The position numbers and the translations under genes are program-made. A stretch of 62,703 nucleotides of DNA from positions 1 to 62,703 of the forward strand of contig JAIOZY010000023.1 of assembly GCA_021740385.1 (NCBI GenBank), written 5' to 3'. This document shows, one piece after another, positions 16,447 through 25,742 of the stretch; positions within the stretch are counted from its first letter, which is position 1, and each line of letters starts with the position of its first letter. Source of the stretch: Prolixibacteraceae bacterium (lineage in GTDB: Bacteria > Bacteroidota > Bacteroidia > Bacteroidales > Prolixibacteraceae). The notes below the pieces were generated by a model, which had not been told where the DNA came from, did no database searches, and worked only from the letters and a program-made list of their open reading frames with translations.

Positions 16447-18762
16447 TTATTTTTTTTCATTCACCTGCTTTTTCCGGGGTATGGTTAAATAAAAAGTACT
16501 TCCTTTTTCCGGTTCAGTTTCAAGCGTTAAGCTACCTCCCAGTTTCTCGGCAAGTTCTTTGGCAATGCTAAGCCCGAGGCCGGTTCCACGGGTGGTTGAT
16601 TCATCGAAATTGCTGCCGCGGTAGAAACGTTCGAATATGTGCGGAAGGTCTTTTTCGGTTATGCCAATGCCGGTATCTTTCACGTAAAACCGGTAATCGT
16701 TTTTAGCCTTTGAACACCCAATCGTAACAATCCCGACATGGGTGTATTTGATTGCATTCAATACCAGGTTTGTTATGATTTGCTTCAGTTTTGCCTGGTC
16801 GGTTTCCAGGATGGTATCTTTTTCAATGTCGCAATCATATTGCAAGGCAACCCCTTTTTTCTGAAATTCAGGTACATTGAACGATTTTTGAATATCGCTT
16901 AGCATTTGGCCGGCACTAAAACGCGAAGGTCTGTATGAAAACATCTCGGTTTGCAGCTTTGAATAGAGCACAATTCCATCGATAATGGTGACAAGTTGTT
17001 CGGAATTGTCGACAATTATTTTGGCATAGTTGGAAATGATTTCGAGCGAATCTTCGTCGGACAACAGGCTTGCAAAGCCCATGATCGAATTCATGGGGGT
17101 GCGTATTTCGTGGCTCATGTTGGCCAGGAAAGCGGTTTTGAGCCGGTCGCTCTCCTCGGCACGTTCTTTGGCTTCGATCAACTGGCGCGTCATCAGTTTT
17201 TGTTCGGTAATGTCTTTTCGTATCGCGAGGTAGTGGGTAATTTTCCCAAAGGTATCGGTTATGGGCGATATGGTTGTTGCCTCCCAGTATAGCGCACCGT
17301 TTTTTTTCTTATTCCGGAATTCGCCTTCCCACACTTTCCCGGCCATAATGGTATTCCAGAGCGCTTTGTATTCGGCTTTGGTTTTATTGCCCGATTTAAA
17401 AATGCGGGGGTTTTGCCCAATAAGTTCTTCGCGGCTGTAGCCCGATATTTTTGCTACTGCCGCGTTGCAGTATTCAATTTCGCCTTTGGTATTGGTAATT
17501 ATTACTGAATCATGGCTTTGTTCTAATGCCCGCGAAAGTTTCCGCAGTTCTTCATCGGCTTTTTTCCGTTCCGATATATCGCGTGTAATGCCAATAACAC
17601 CGGTTGTGTTTCCCGCTTCGTCTTTTAACAGGGTAGCTTTAACTTCGGTCCAAACAGTGCTGCGGTCTTTGCGGAACATTTCCAGTTCGATGGTTTTGGG
17701 CACCTGCCCGTTTTCATGTTCCAAAAAACCGGGTTTAAAAACGTTCTGAAACTCTTCAATTGCAATTTTGTACGATTCGGGGGTCAATACCTGCGAGAGG
17801 TTAAATTCCACTGCCTCTTCGGGTTCGTAGCCCCTTAAGGTTTTCACGGCCGGGCTAACATACCGGTAATTCATCTCTTTGTCGAGAATGAAAATCACAT
17901 CGGTCGAATATTCTGCCAGCAGGCGGTATTTGGCTTCGCTTTCTGCCAGTTCGGCCTGTTTGTGTTTCAGCAGGCATTTTTGATATGCACTTGTAATGAG
18001 CGAGGGGAGCCTGAAGAGATAATTATCACTTTTGGTTAGGTAATCGGACACCCCTAGTTTAAGGGATTGAACAGCAATCTCCTCGTCGCCCTGCCCGGTA
18101 ACAATGATGATGGGTATTTCGGCATTGATCTCCTGCTTAACGGTTTTAACAAAATCGAGGGCGCACATGCCGGGCAGGCGGTAATCCATAAGCAAAACCT
18201 GGTATTTGCCATTGCAGGCAGGGCCCTGTTCTTTTTCGAGTTTTCCGAGGGCTTTTTCAGCCATAGGTACTGTTTCAAAATGTATGTTTGGGGCGTATTT
18301 TTTAAAATGCCTTCGGGTGAGGTCAATGTCAAGTTTGTTATGCTCAATGTACAAAACGTTGATCTTTTCTTCCTGAATTTGTTTCTTTTTCTGAAAGCCT
18401 TCCAGGGCAAAGCGGATCACGTTTGGGAGTTTTTCGGTGTAATTGTTTTTTTTGGCAATGTAATCGTCGGCACCGGCCTGGAGGGCAGCTACGGCCAGCT
18501 CTTCGTTACCGGCCGAAGTAAACATGATAACTGCCGTGGGTAACCCGGCCTGCCTTATTTCGGAAAGAATTTCGAGCCCGCTTCCGTCGGGCAAATTCAT
18601 ATCGAGCAAAGCAACATCGTAATTTTTATCCTTTTCGAGGAGTATTTTCGCATCGGCCAGCATGGGGGCAATGTCAACCGTACATTCGTCAAATGCCCGC
18701 TTAATGGCCCTTTGGCTCAGGTCGGCATCGCTTTTGTTGTCTTCTAAAATGAGAATCCGCAT
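16447..18762 (-). CDS. hybrid REC-REC-PAS-PAS histidine kinase
   Basis: The 771-aa product starts with two receiver domains: REC1 (1-120, phospho-Asp in ALLDMNLPDGSG) and REC2 (about 133-260, VLLMDYRLPGM). PAS/PAC domains follow at about 275-400 (VIGITRDISERKK) and 405-530 (LAIRKDITEQK). HisKA is at about 550-615 (FLANMSHEIRTPMNS) and HATPase at about 655-765 (NLVLNAIKY, DTGIGIT, GTGLGLSIAKEL). N-terminal receivers on a kinase suggest that its activity is set by phosphotransfer from another kinase, plausibly one of those just upstream. It lies 79 bp before the large kinase gene and 116 bp after the stand-alone receiver gene, same strand. Confidence 0.92.
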   Translation of the reverse strand: MRILILEDNKSDADLSQRAIKRAFDECTVDIAPMLADAKILLEKDKNYDVALLDMNLPDGSGLEILSEIRQAGLPTAVIMFTSAGNEELAVAALQAGADDYIAKKNNYTEKLPNVIRFALEGFQKKKQIQEEKINVLYIEHNKLDIDLTRRHFKKYAPNIHFETVPMAEKALGKLEKEQGPACNGKYQVLLMDYRLPGMCALDFVKTVKQEINAEIPIIIVTGQGDEEIAVQSLKLGVSDYLTKSDNYLFRLPSLITSAYQKCLLKHKQAELAESEAKYRLLAEYSTDVIFILDKEMNYRYVSPAVKTLRGYEPEEAVEFNLSQVLTPESYKIAIEEFQNVFKPGFLEHENGQVPKTIELEMFRKDRSTVWTEVKATLLKDEAGNTTGVIGITRDISERKKADEELRKLSRALEQSHDSVIITNTKGEIEYCNAAVAKISGYSREELIGQNPRIFKSGNKTKAEYKALWNTIMAGKVWEGEFRNKKKNGALYWEATTISPITDTFGKITHYLAIRKDITEQKLMTRQLIEAKERAEESDRLKTAFLANMSHEIRTPMNSIMGFASLLSDEDSLEIISNYAKIIVDNSEQLVTIIDGIVLYSKLQTEMFSYRPSRFSAGQMLSDIQKSFNVPEFQKKGVALQYDCDIEKDTILETDQAKLKQIITNLVLNAIKYTHVGIVTIGCSKAKNDYRFYVKDTGIGITEKDLPHIFERFYRGSNFDESTTRGTGLGLSIAKELAEKLGGSLTLETEPEKGSTFYLTIPRKKQVNEKK

Positions 18763-18878
18763 CGCTTATTAATTAAAATCAGCATTCTTAAAAAATCAAA
18801 GTAAATATTTTATCAATAACCTCAAAACAACTTTTGCTGGTTGGCTATTTGAAACAGCTTTGGCCGTTATTCATTTTT

Positions 18879-19310
18879 TTAAACGGGAGGTTTGTTCAAT
18901 ACACTCCAGTAAAGTTCAATGTGTTCGGCCACTTCGAGGAATTTTTCAAAGTCGACCGGTTTTACAATGTACGAGTTCACCCCCAGTTCGTAAGCCCTTT
19001 TTACATCGTTCGATTCGGAAGAAGTAGTTAGCACCACAACCGGTATGGTTTTAAAAACGGGATGTTTTTTAATGACTTCGAGCACCTCCAGCCCGTCAGT
19101 TTTTGGAAGTTTCAGGTCAAGCAGTACCACAACGGGCAGGGGGTCTCCCTTTTCCCATTTTTCGATGTAAGCCAGTGCTTCTTCGCCATCGCGGGCCACT
19201 TCAACGGGGTTGGTGAGCCGCCGCATCGAGAAGGCCCTCATGGTAAGATCGAGGTCAACCGGGTTGTCTTCGACCAGCAAAATTGGTTTGCAAAATTCTT
19301 CACTGTTCAT
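18879..19310 (-). CDS. stand-alone response regulator receiver (Rcp1-like)
   Basis: The 143-aa product is a single REC domain without output domain. It has the acidic pocket (LLVEDNPVD), phospho-acceptor Asp65 (VVLLDLKLPKTDG), the switch Ser/Thr region (VVVLTTSSES) and the invariant Lys (YIVKPVDF). The PKTDG loop and the SSES block are typical of the Rcp1 family that pairs with phytochrome-type or PAS/GAF histidine kinases. Its start codon overlaps the stop of the solute-binding-domain kinase by 4 bp (19307-19310), so it is almost certainly that kinase's phosphorylation partner. It may act as a shuttle to the REC-bearing kinases nearby. Confidence 0.95.
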   Translation of the reverse strand: MNSEEFCKPILLVEDNPVDLDLTMRAFSMRRLTNPVEVARDGEEALAYIEKWEKGDPLPVVVLLDLKLPKTDGLEVLEVIKKHPVFKTIPVVVLTTSSESNDVKRAYELGVNSYIVKPVDFEKFLEVAEHIELYWSVLNKPPV

Positions 19311-21490
19311 TGTATCTCTTTTTTTGGTATTTCAAGAAAAAAGGTTGCCCCTTTGCCCGGCGAACTTTCAGCACGCACACTGCCGCCCATCCGGTGCATG
19401 GCTTTGGCCACCAGGGCAAGCCCAATGCCGGTGCCGGGATAATCCTCGGGTCGGTTCAGGCGTTGAAAAATATTAAAAATACGCTCGTTGTATTTCATGT
19501 CGAAGCCAATGCCGTTATCTTTAACTGATATAACCCACGAAGCAGCGTTTTCGTTCAAATTGATTTCAATTTCGGGTTTGGGTGATGCCTTTGAAAATTT
19601 CACAGCATTTTCCATTAGGTTTCTCAGGGCCATCATCAGGCCGTTTGAATCGGCAACAACAACGGTATTATCAACGTTTACTTTCATCTTAAAACCATAC
19701 TGCTCAATATCATCCCTGTTTAGTGAAAGAATAGAGTCAATAATTTTTTTAAGGTTCACCTTTTCATGAAGCACCCGGCTTCGTTCAAGGCGTGAATAGT
19801 GCAAAAGGTCTTCAATCAACTGGTTCATTTGTTGGGTTGAACTACGGATGGTTTTAATGAAATGTTTGGCTTCGTCGTTCAGCTCGTTTGCATACAATTC
19901 GGCCAGTAGTTTGCTGTATCCGTCAATGCCCCTCAGGGGCGCTTTAAGGTCGTGCGATACCGAGTAGGTAAATGTTTCGAGCTCTTTATTAACGGCTTCC
20001 AGTTTTTGGCGTTCCTGTTTCAGTTCGGCCGTAATTCGGTTCAGGTCTTCAACCATGTACAGCATGGCCTTTTGGCTGCGGTTGAGCTTTTCAACCTTTT
20101 CGCTCAGTTCCTGTGTGCGTTTGTCAACAATTGCCTGAAGGTTCTGCTTCATCTGTACCAGGTTGTTTTCTGTCTCTTTCTGAGGCGATATGTCCATGAA
20201 ATTGCCGTATAGCCGGAAAACCTTTCCTTCCCTGAATTCAGCCCTCACCGATGTTTTTATCCACTTTTCCCATTTTCCGGGCATACCGCCTTTCAACTCA
20301 ACGTCAAACGGTTCCCCGGTTTTCAGCGCCTCGCTAAAAGCCCGGTTAAGCAGTTTTCTGCCCCCGGGGTGGAAAAATTCAGTAATTCCTGTCAAAGATG
20401 AAGTAGAAAGAATGCCTTTTTTTAAGCCAAAAACCGTGTAAACGCCACGTGTAAAATTCACTTTTCCAACATCAACTTCATATTCCCATCCACCCACTTT
20501 CGATACTTTTTCCATTTCGGACAAAAGCAGTTGCCTGAGGTGCAAAGCCTGCACCGTTTTTTTATGTTCGGCTATCTCTTTCTTAAGTCCACGTGTTTTT
20601 TTACGCACTTCGCGGCGCAAAAAATAAACCCAAAAAATGGCAATAATTATGAACAAGGGAACCATGATGTAGGCTGTGACTTTGAACATGTACCGGTACG
20701 AAAATTTCTCCTGATAGGCCGGGCCAAACCATTTTTGATGGATTTTGTCGTAGGTGTCGTTGGCAATTACAACCGACAGTCCTTCGTTGAGCCTGGCCTG
20801 TAGCGATGAGTCGCCTTTTTGCACGGCGATACAAAAATCCTGACGGAATTCGTCGAGTGGGATGTTAAGGGGTTTCACGTTTTTAATTTTCAGTTCTTTC
20901 AACAGGGTTATACCCATTATGCGCTGGGTAATGACCGCATCGTGTTCGCCCGCTGCCAGTTTTCGGAAAGCCTCGGTAAAGGTGTGTGTTGTAAAAATGT
21001 GTGATGAAATGTTGTTCCTCCGTACAAACTCTTCGGCATTGTCGCCTTCCATTACAATAACTTCTTTGTTATGCAGGTCGGCCAATGTTTTAATATCCCG
21101 GTTGCGTTCCCTTACAAACACTGCCCCGTGCAACTTCAGGTAGGGGAAAGAAAATTCGTAAAGGGGTTCGCGTTCGGGTGTGCGCCCTACAAAAGGCAAG
21201 GCATCGATGTTGCCCAGTGCAAGGTCTTGTTTAATTTTTTGCCAGGCGCCAATTTTATAGGTTGCTTCAATATTTACCGCTTGTGCTACGGCATTAAAAA
21301 GCTCGACTGAAAAACCGGTTGGGTTTCCATCTTTATCAACAAAACAGAAAGGCGGATAATCGGGTTCGGAAGCAACCGTAATTTTTAAGGGTGTTTTTTG
21401 AAGCGAATCGTTCAATACATCCTGCGCCCGGACACAATAGCATAGAAGTAAACATGCGTACAGGGTAATATGAAACGTTCTCAAATTCAT
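19307..21490 (-). CDS. sensor histidine kinase with periplasmic SBP_bac_3 domain
   Basis: The 727-aa product has a signal sequence (about 1-22) and a family-3 solute-binding domain in the periplasm (about 30-260, with GNPTGFSVELFNAVA and FCIAVQKGDS). A transmembrane helix (about 270-290, VPLFIIIAIFWVYFLRR) and a PAS-like domain (about 325-430) follow. A long coiled coil (about 430-495) leads to HisKA (YSVSHDLKAPLRG) and HATPase (LRNLMENAVKF, DNGIGFD, GTGIGLALVAKAM). The binding domain is of the amino-acid or small-solute type. It overlaps the receiver gene by 4 bp downstream and the membrane PAS gene by 4 bp upstream, so the four genes form one translationally coupled unit. Confidence 0.93.
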   Translation of the reverse strand: MNLRTFHITLYACLLLCYCVRAQDVLNDSLQKTPLKITVASEPDYPPFCFVDKDGNPTGFSVELFNAVAQAVNIEATYKIGAWQKIKQDLALGNIDALPFVGRTPEREPLYEFSFPYLKLHGAVFVRERNRDIKTLADLHNKEVIVMEGDNAEEFVRRNNISSHIFTTHTFTEAFRKLAAGEHDAVITQRIMGITLLKELKIKNVKPLNIPLDEFRQDFCIAVQKGDSSLQARLNEGLSVVIANDTYDKIHQKWFGPAYQEKFSYRYMFKVTAYIMVPLFIIIAIFWVYFLRREVRKKTRGLKKEIAEHKKTVQALHLRQLLLSEMEKVSKVGGWEYEVDVGKVNFTRGVYTVFGLKKGILSTSSLTGITEFFHPGGRKLLNRAFSEALKTGEPFDVELKGGMPGKWEKWIKTSVRAEFREGKVFRLYGNFMDISPQKETENNLVQMKQNLQAIVDKRTQELSEKVEKLNRSQKAMLYMVEDLNRITAELKQERQKLEAVNKELETFTYSVSHDLKAPLRGIDGYSKLLAELYANELNDEAKHFIKTIRSSTQQMNQLIEDLLHYSRLERSRVLHEKVNLKKIIDSILSLNRDDIEQYGFKMKVNVDNTVVVADSNGLMMALRNLMENAVKFSKASPKPEIEINLNENAASWVISVKDNGIGFDMKYNERIFNIFQRLNRPEDYPGTGIGLALVAKAMHRMGGSVRAESSPGKGATFFLEIPKKEIQ

Positions 21491-22989
21491 TCGCTTTTTT
21501 GTTTATTTAATTGGGCTTCCAGTTCTTTAATTTGTTTTTGTAATTCATTAATCCTGAACTCGCGGTTGATGGTTGCTTCATAAAACTGTTCGAGTTCAGT
21601 GATCCGCTCCTGTAATTGCTTTGTTTTTTCCAATACCTGGTTTTCAAGGTCTTTTTTCAGGTTTTCCAGCTCCAATTCGGCGTTGCGCCGTTCGGTAATG
21701 TCGAGGAAAGTTGAAAATACCTGGTAGGGCTGGTCGCTGCCTGTTTTAAATTGCGGAACAGAATTGACCAGTATCCACACGTAGTTTTCCAGTTTTGGGT
21801 TAAATATGCCCTGTAAAAAGTTAAGCACCGGTTTGCGCGTACGCAGGGCAATCATAGCCGGATGTTCTTCGCCGGCGAGTTCGCGGTTATTTTTATCAAC
21901 TGCCTTCCAGCGCGGGTCGAGAGATTTTCGCCCTTTCATTTGTTCGAAACTTAGTCCCAGTATACGTTCGGCTGCCGTGTTTGCCGAGAAAATTTCACCC
22001 TGCGTATTTTGGTAAACAACCCCTTGTTCCATTGTTTCAAACAGGTTGCGGTATTTTTCTTCACTCTCCCTGAGTGCCTGCCATGCATGGTTTATTGCTT
22101 CGGTTTGGCCTTCGATGGAATGGCCCATGTACCGGGTTATGAGGGTGGCAACAGCTATTGACAGAAACGATGCCAGTATAATAAGTATAATTGCTAAAAT
22201 GGCCGGGTTAATTTCTGAAAATTCCAGGAAGATGGTACCGGTAATGATACCCAGTATTACAGAGAAAAAAGTTAATGGTAAAATGTAGCGAAACAACATG
22301 CTGCGGGTTTTCTGTCCTTCAATTAACCGCAGGGGGTATATGTGTGCCTGAAAAGTGATCATGGCAACCGACATGGTAAGGAACCCCAGGGCCGTTGTAA
22401 AGGCCATTGGGATAACGGCCCCCCGGTAACCGGCATCGTACATTAAGGGCTTTCCAAACAAATAGGCCAGGGTAAAAACGATGGACGCAAACAGCACCAA
22501 CAGGCCACCAAACCCAAAAAGGAAAGCGCTTATCCTGAATTTTTTGTTTGAAAGCAAGGCCGCTAAGTAAATAACGGAAACTCCCCCTGCAAGGAAAAAC
22601 AGGGCTCCGTTAGCCGGCGACATTAACCCAACCGGCACCCCGTTTACGGTTTGCCCGATGTTAACAATGCTTTCCTCAAAATTGAGGTCTTTTCCAACTA
22701 CAAAACCGATAAAATCGAGCAGGCCAAAAAGCGAAACCAGGCCTGCAAGTACGATGAAAAAAGCGGATAAAAAACGTGTTTTTTTTTCAGCGTTCAGATA
22801 AAGAATAGTGGTAGCACAAAAAATAAACGATATGGCCGTGCTGAAAGCCATGGGGATGTAATCTTTTCCGAGGCTGCCGGTTAAACCCATTCCCGGCAGG
22901 TACCCGATTAAACCCATGATGGCCACAAATAATGTGGCTACGGAGAAGATGATGGCTATGGTTTTGTTTTTTTTCATTTTTTCAGGCAT
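21487..22989 (-). CDS. membrane-anchored PAS sensor without kinase domain
   Basis: The 500-aa product has about eight predicted transmembrane helices in residues 10-285, arranged as two related halves (IPMAFSTAISF in the first, IPMAFTTALGF in the second). A PAS/PAC domain lies at about 305-430 (NLFETMEQGVVYQNTQGEI, TFLDITERR). A C-terminal coiled coil (about 435-500) carries the motif ELExFYxATIxREFRIxEL. There is no HisKA or HATPase. The same coiled-coil motif ends the upstream gene product. I infer that it docks onto, and controls, the histidine kinase encoded directly downstream. Overlaps are 4 bp with that kinase and 8 bp with the upstream gene. The membrane domain family is not recognised. 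Confidence 0.85.
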   Translation of the reverse strand: MPEKMKKNKTIAIIFSVATLFVAIMGLIGYLPGMGLTGSLGKDYIPMAFSTAISFIFCATTILYLNAEKKTRFLSAFFIVLAGLVSLFGLLDFIGFVVGKDLNFEESIVNIGQTVNGVPVGLMSPANGALFFLAGGVSVIYLAALLSNKKFRISAFLFGFGGLLVLFASIVFTLAYLFGKPLMYDAGYRGAVIPMAFTTALGFLTMSVAMITFQAHIYPLRLIEGQKTRSMLFRYILPLTFFSVILGIITGTIFLEFSEINPAILAIILIILASFLSIAVATLITRYMGHSIEGQTEAINHAWQALRESEEKYRNLFETMEQGVVYQNTQGEIFSANTAAERILGLSFEQMKGRKSLDPRWKAVDKNNRELAGEEHPAMIALRTRKPVLNFLQGIFNPKLENYVWILVNSVPQFKTGSDQPYQVFSTFLDITERRNAELELENLKKDLENQVLEKTKQLQERITELEQFYEATINREFRINELQKQIKELEAQLNKQKSE

Positions 22990-25516
22990 TCCCTTTTAAC
23001 CGGTTAATTTCATCACGCAATTCTTTTATGCGGAATTCCCGTTCGATGGTGGCATGGTAGAACCGTTCAAGTTCCTCAACACGTTCTTTTAACTCTTTTG
23101 TTTTTTCTTCAATTTTTGATTCCAGCCCTTCCCGTAGCTGGATGTTCTCAATGGCACGTGCCGTGGCATCGGCCAGGGTTTCAATAAGGGCTACTTCCAT
23201 TTTATCGGCCTTGTGCTTTTTATCCCAGTAGTTACCAATGGCGCCAATTGGGCTGTTAATGCTAACCGGCACCATGACCAGGCTTTTCACGAAAGTCGTT
23301 TTATACGAATCAACAGGTATCCTTTCGTCTGAGTAAATATCTTCAATGACAACGGGTTTTTCATGTTCCATTGTCCACCCGCTGATGCATTGGTCGAATG
23401 GGAATTTTTTACCCTTCCATAACGGGGCTTTTGCATCTTCATCGACAAAATGGCATGATCCGTTTTCCTTAAGGACAAGGGTTGCCCCGTCGGAACCGGT
23501 AAGCTTACGTGCCGAAGTAACCACTATTTTTTGAACGGTTTCAATTGTTTTGGCCGATGACAGTTCCTTTTCAACATCAATGAGTATTTTCAGGCGTTCG
23601 TTTAGTTGTTTGATCTCCTGTTCGCGTTTGATCTGTTCGTTAATAACTTCGGTATACACAATTATCCCCCCTATTGAGCCATCGGCTTCGTACCAGGGGC
23701 GGCACTCCCAGCGGGTATAGTCAACCGTGCCGTCGTCGCGGTAAAAGGGGTCGTTATCGGCACCAAGCACCTCACCCTTTAAGGCCCGCTGGTGCACATC
23801 GCGCCATTTTTGTGGCAGGTCGGGGAAAACATCGTAATGGTTCCGGCCAATGATGTCTTTCTCTTTCACCCGGTAATCGTTGAGGTAACGCTGGCTCACG
23901 TATACATAGTTCATTTGTCGGTCGTGCACGGCCACGGCGCTTTGGTTGTGTTCAATAATATAGCGCATCAGTTCGTGGGTATGTTGCAGTTCTATCTCGG
24001 CCCGTTTTCGTTCGGTTATATCGTCCATCATGGCCAATATACCGGTCACTTTTCCATCGGGACCAATAATAGGTGCGGCAAACAGGTTGCAGTCGATAAA
24101 ATATCCGTCTTTACGTTTGCGCCTGAGTTCAATTCCAAGTAGCGATTCTCCGTTGAGCACCCTTTTTCGAAGTTGGGCAAATTCATCGAGTTTATTTTCG
24201 GGTACCATCGGCAAAAGTTTTCCAAGTACTTCATCCTCCTTCCATCCAAACATTATTTCGGCAGCCTTGTTCCACCGTAAAACAATGCCTTTGGAATTTA
24301 AACTGTACGTGGCAAGCGGGGTGCTTTCAATGATCGATTTTTGTAAAGCCTCGCTTTTGAAAAGTTCTTGCTCTGCCCTTTTCTTTTCATTAATGTCAAT
24401 AACCGTAGTAATAAAGAAAAGCGGTTTTCCCTCATTGTCGCGGTGAATGCCCACGCTTACATCGGCCCACACTTTTTTGCCCGTTTTATGGATGTATTGT
24501 TTCTCGAAACGCAGGGAATCCTTTTCACCATTTAAAAGTTTAGCAATTAAAGCTTCGGTAGGTGCAATTTCCTCCGGCGGTGTAATGTCCTGCCATTTTG
24601 TGTTTTGTAGTTCTTCCTGTGTATAGCCCAGTATGTTACAAAAGGCCCGGTTCACGTTAATTTCACCGGTTGGAAGAGTTATCGATTTTCCCACATTGGC
24701 AGCTTCAAAAACCTGCCTGAACTTGTTTTCCTCTGTTTTTAATGCTTCTTCGGTTGTTTTCAGGTCGGTTATGTCGATGATAATTCCGTGCCAAAGGGTG
24801 CTGCCATCTTCAAGCCTTTCGGGCCTGGCATCGCACTTGCGCCAGCGCAGCCCCTGTTCGGGAAGTATTACACGGAATTCGCTGGTATATACGGTTAGGT
24901 TTTTAGCCGAATTATTGATGGTTTCCACAATGTAATCGTAATCGTCGGGGTGCAGGCGTGTAAAAACCGGCGATGCATCTTTCTGTACCTGTTCGGGTGT
25001 TACCTCGTAAATGTTCCACATGCCGGGGCTGGAATAGGGAAAAGCCGAACGGCCATCGGGGTATAACCTGTATTGGTATACCACGCCAGGCACCTGGGCC
25101 GCAAGGTTTTTAAACAGCTTATAGTATTCCTGCAGTTTTTGTTCGGCTTCTACAGTTTGGGTAATGTCATGGATTATTGAATGCAGGTATGTTTTTCCGT
25201 TAATTTCCACTTTACTGCTGAATACCTCAACCGGGCAAACCATTCCATTGGCTTTCCGGTGCTTAAACCTGAAATACGACCGTTCCTGCTTTCGTGCTTT
25301 TTCCATTTCAACCTCAATTGCTTCGGGCGACAGGGTGTTGATTTGGTCGATGTGCATTTGCACAAGCCGGGAACGGTTCCACCCGTAAAACTTTTCGGCC
25401 GCGGGGTTGGCATCGGCAATGCTAAACGTGTCGGGATCAATAAGCAGCATTACAGCAATGCTGTTTTTAAAAAACCTGTTAAAACCGGTATAGTTGATTT
25501 TTTTCTCCCCGTGCAT
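22982..25516 (-). CDS. cytoplasmic multi-PAS/GAF sensor without kinase domain
   Basis: The 844-aa product has no membrane segment. PAS/PAC domains are seen at about 10-125 (SIIHDITQTVEAE), 130-255 (a PAS_3-type fold, GIIIDITDLKTT), 260-385 (TTVIDINEKKRAE), 390-505 (MMDDITERKRAE) and 510-635. A GAF domain follows (about 640-800, ISGWTMEHEKPVVI). The last 40 residues are a coiled coil with ELExFYxATIxREFRIxEL. No HisKA, HATPase, GGDEF or other output is present. It is the first gene of the overlapping operon and ends 8 bp inside the membrane sensor gene. Together with that gene it probably feeds signals into the downstream kinase. Confidence 0.88.
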   Translation of the reverse strand: MHGEKKINYTGFNRFFKNSIAVMLLIDPDTFSIADANPAAEKFYGWNRSRLVQMHIDQINTLSPEAIEVEMEKARKQERSYFRFKHRKANGMVCPVEVFSSKVEINGKTYLHSIIHDITQTVEAEQKLQEYYKLFKNLAAQVPGVVYQYRLYPDGRSAFPYSSPGMWNIYEVTPEQVQKDASPVFTRLHPDDYDYIVETINNSAKNLTVYTSEFRVILPEQGLRWRKCDARPERLEDGSTLWHGIIIDITDLKTTEEALKTEENKFRQVFEAANVGKSITLPTGEINVNRAFCNILGYTQEELQNTKWQDITPPEEIAPTEALIAKLLNGEKDSLRFEKQYIHKTGKKVWADVSVGIHRDNEGKPLFFITTVIDINEKKRAEQELFKSEALQKSIIESTPLATYSLNSKGIVLRWNKAAEIMFGWKEDEVLGKLLPMVPENKLDEFAQLRKRVLNGESLLGIELRRKRKDGYFIDCNLFAAPIIGPDGKVTGILAMMDDITERKRAEIELQHTHELMRYIIEHNQSAVAVHDRQMNYVYVSQRYLNDYRVKEKDIIGRNHYDVFPDLPQKWRDVHQRALKGEVLGADNDPFYRDDGTVDYTRWECRPWYEADGSIGGIIVYTEVINEQIKREQEIKQLNERLKILIDVEKELSSAKTIETVQKIVVTSARKLTGSDGATLVLKENGSCHFVDEDAKAPLWKGKKFPFDQCISGWTMEHEKPVVIEDIYSDERIPVDSYKTTFVKSLVMVPVSINSPIGAIGNYWDKKHKADKMEVALIETLADATARAIENIQLREGLESKIEEKTKELKERVEELERFYHATIEREFRIKELRDEINRLKGNA

Positions 25517-25742
25517 AACAATGCCTCAATATTTGTAAATATGATTATGCAGTATCGCTGAATACAAATTCGACTTTTTTTTTTAAAAAGAAAAGGAATT
25601 ACACGTTAAATATTGAAACAGACTTAAAAAGAATCATTGTTGTCCGGTAAAAATTTTAAAACAGAGTAATCGACTAAGATGAATGAGCTAACATCCTTGT
25701 CATGTTGAGCCCCTTTTCAAAGATGCGATTTTTCAGTTTCGC

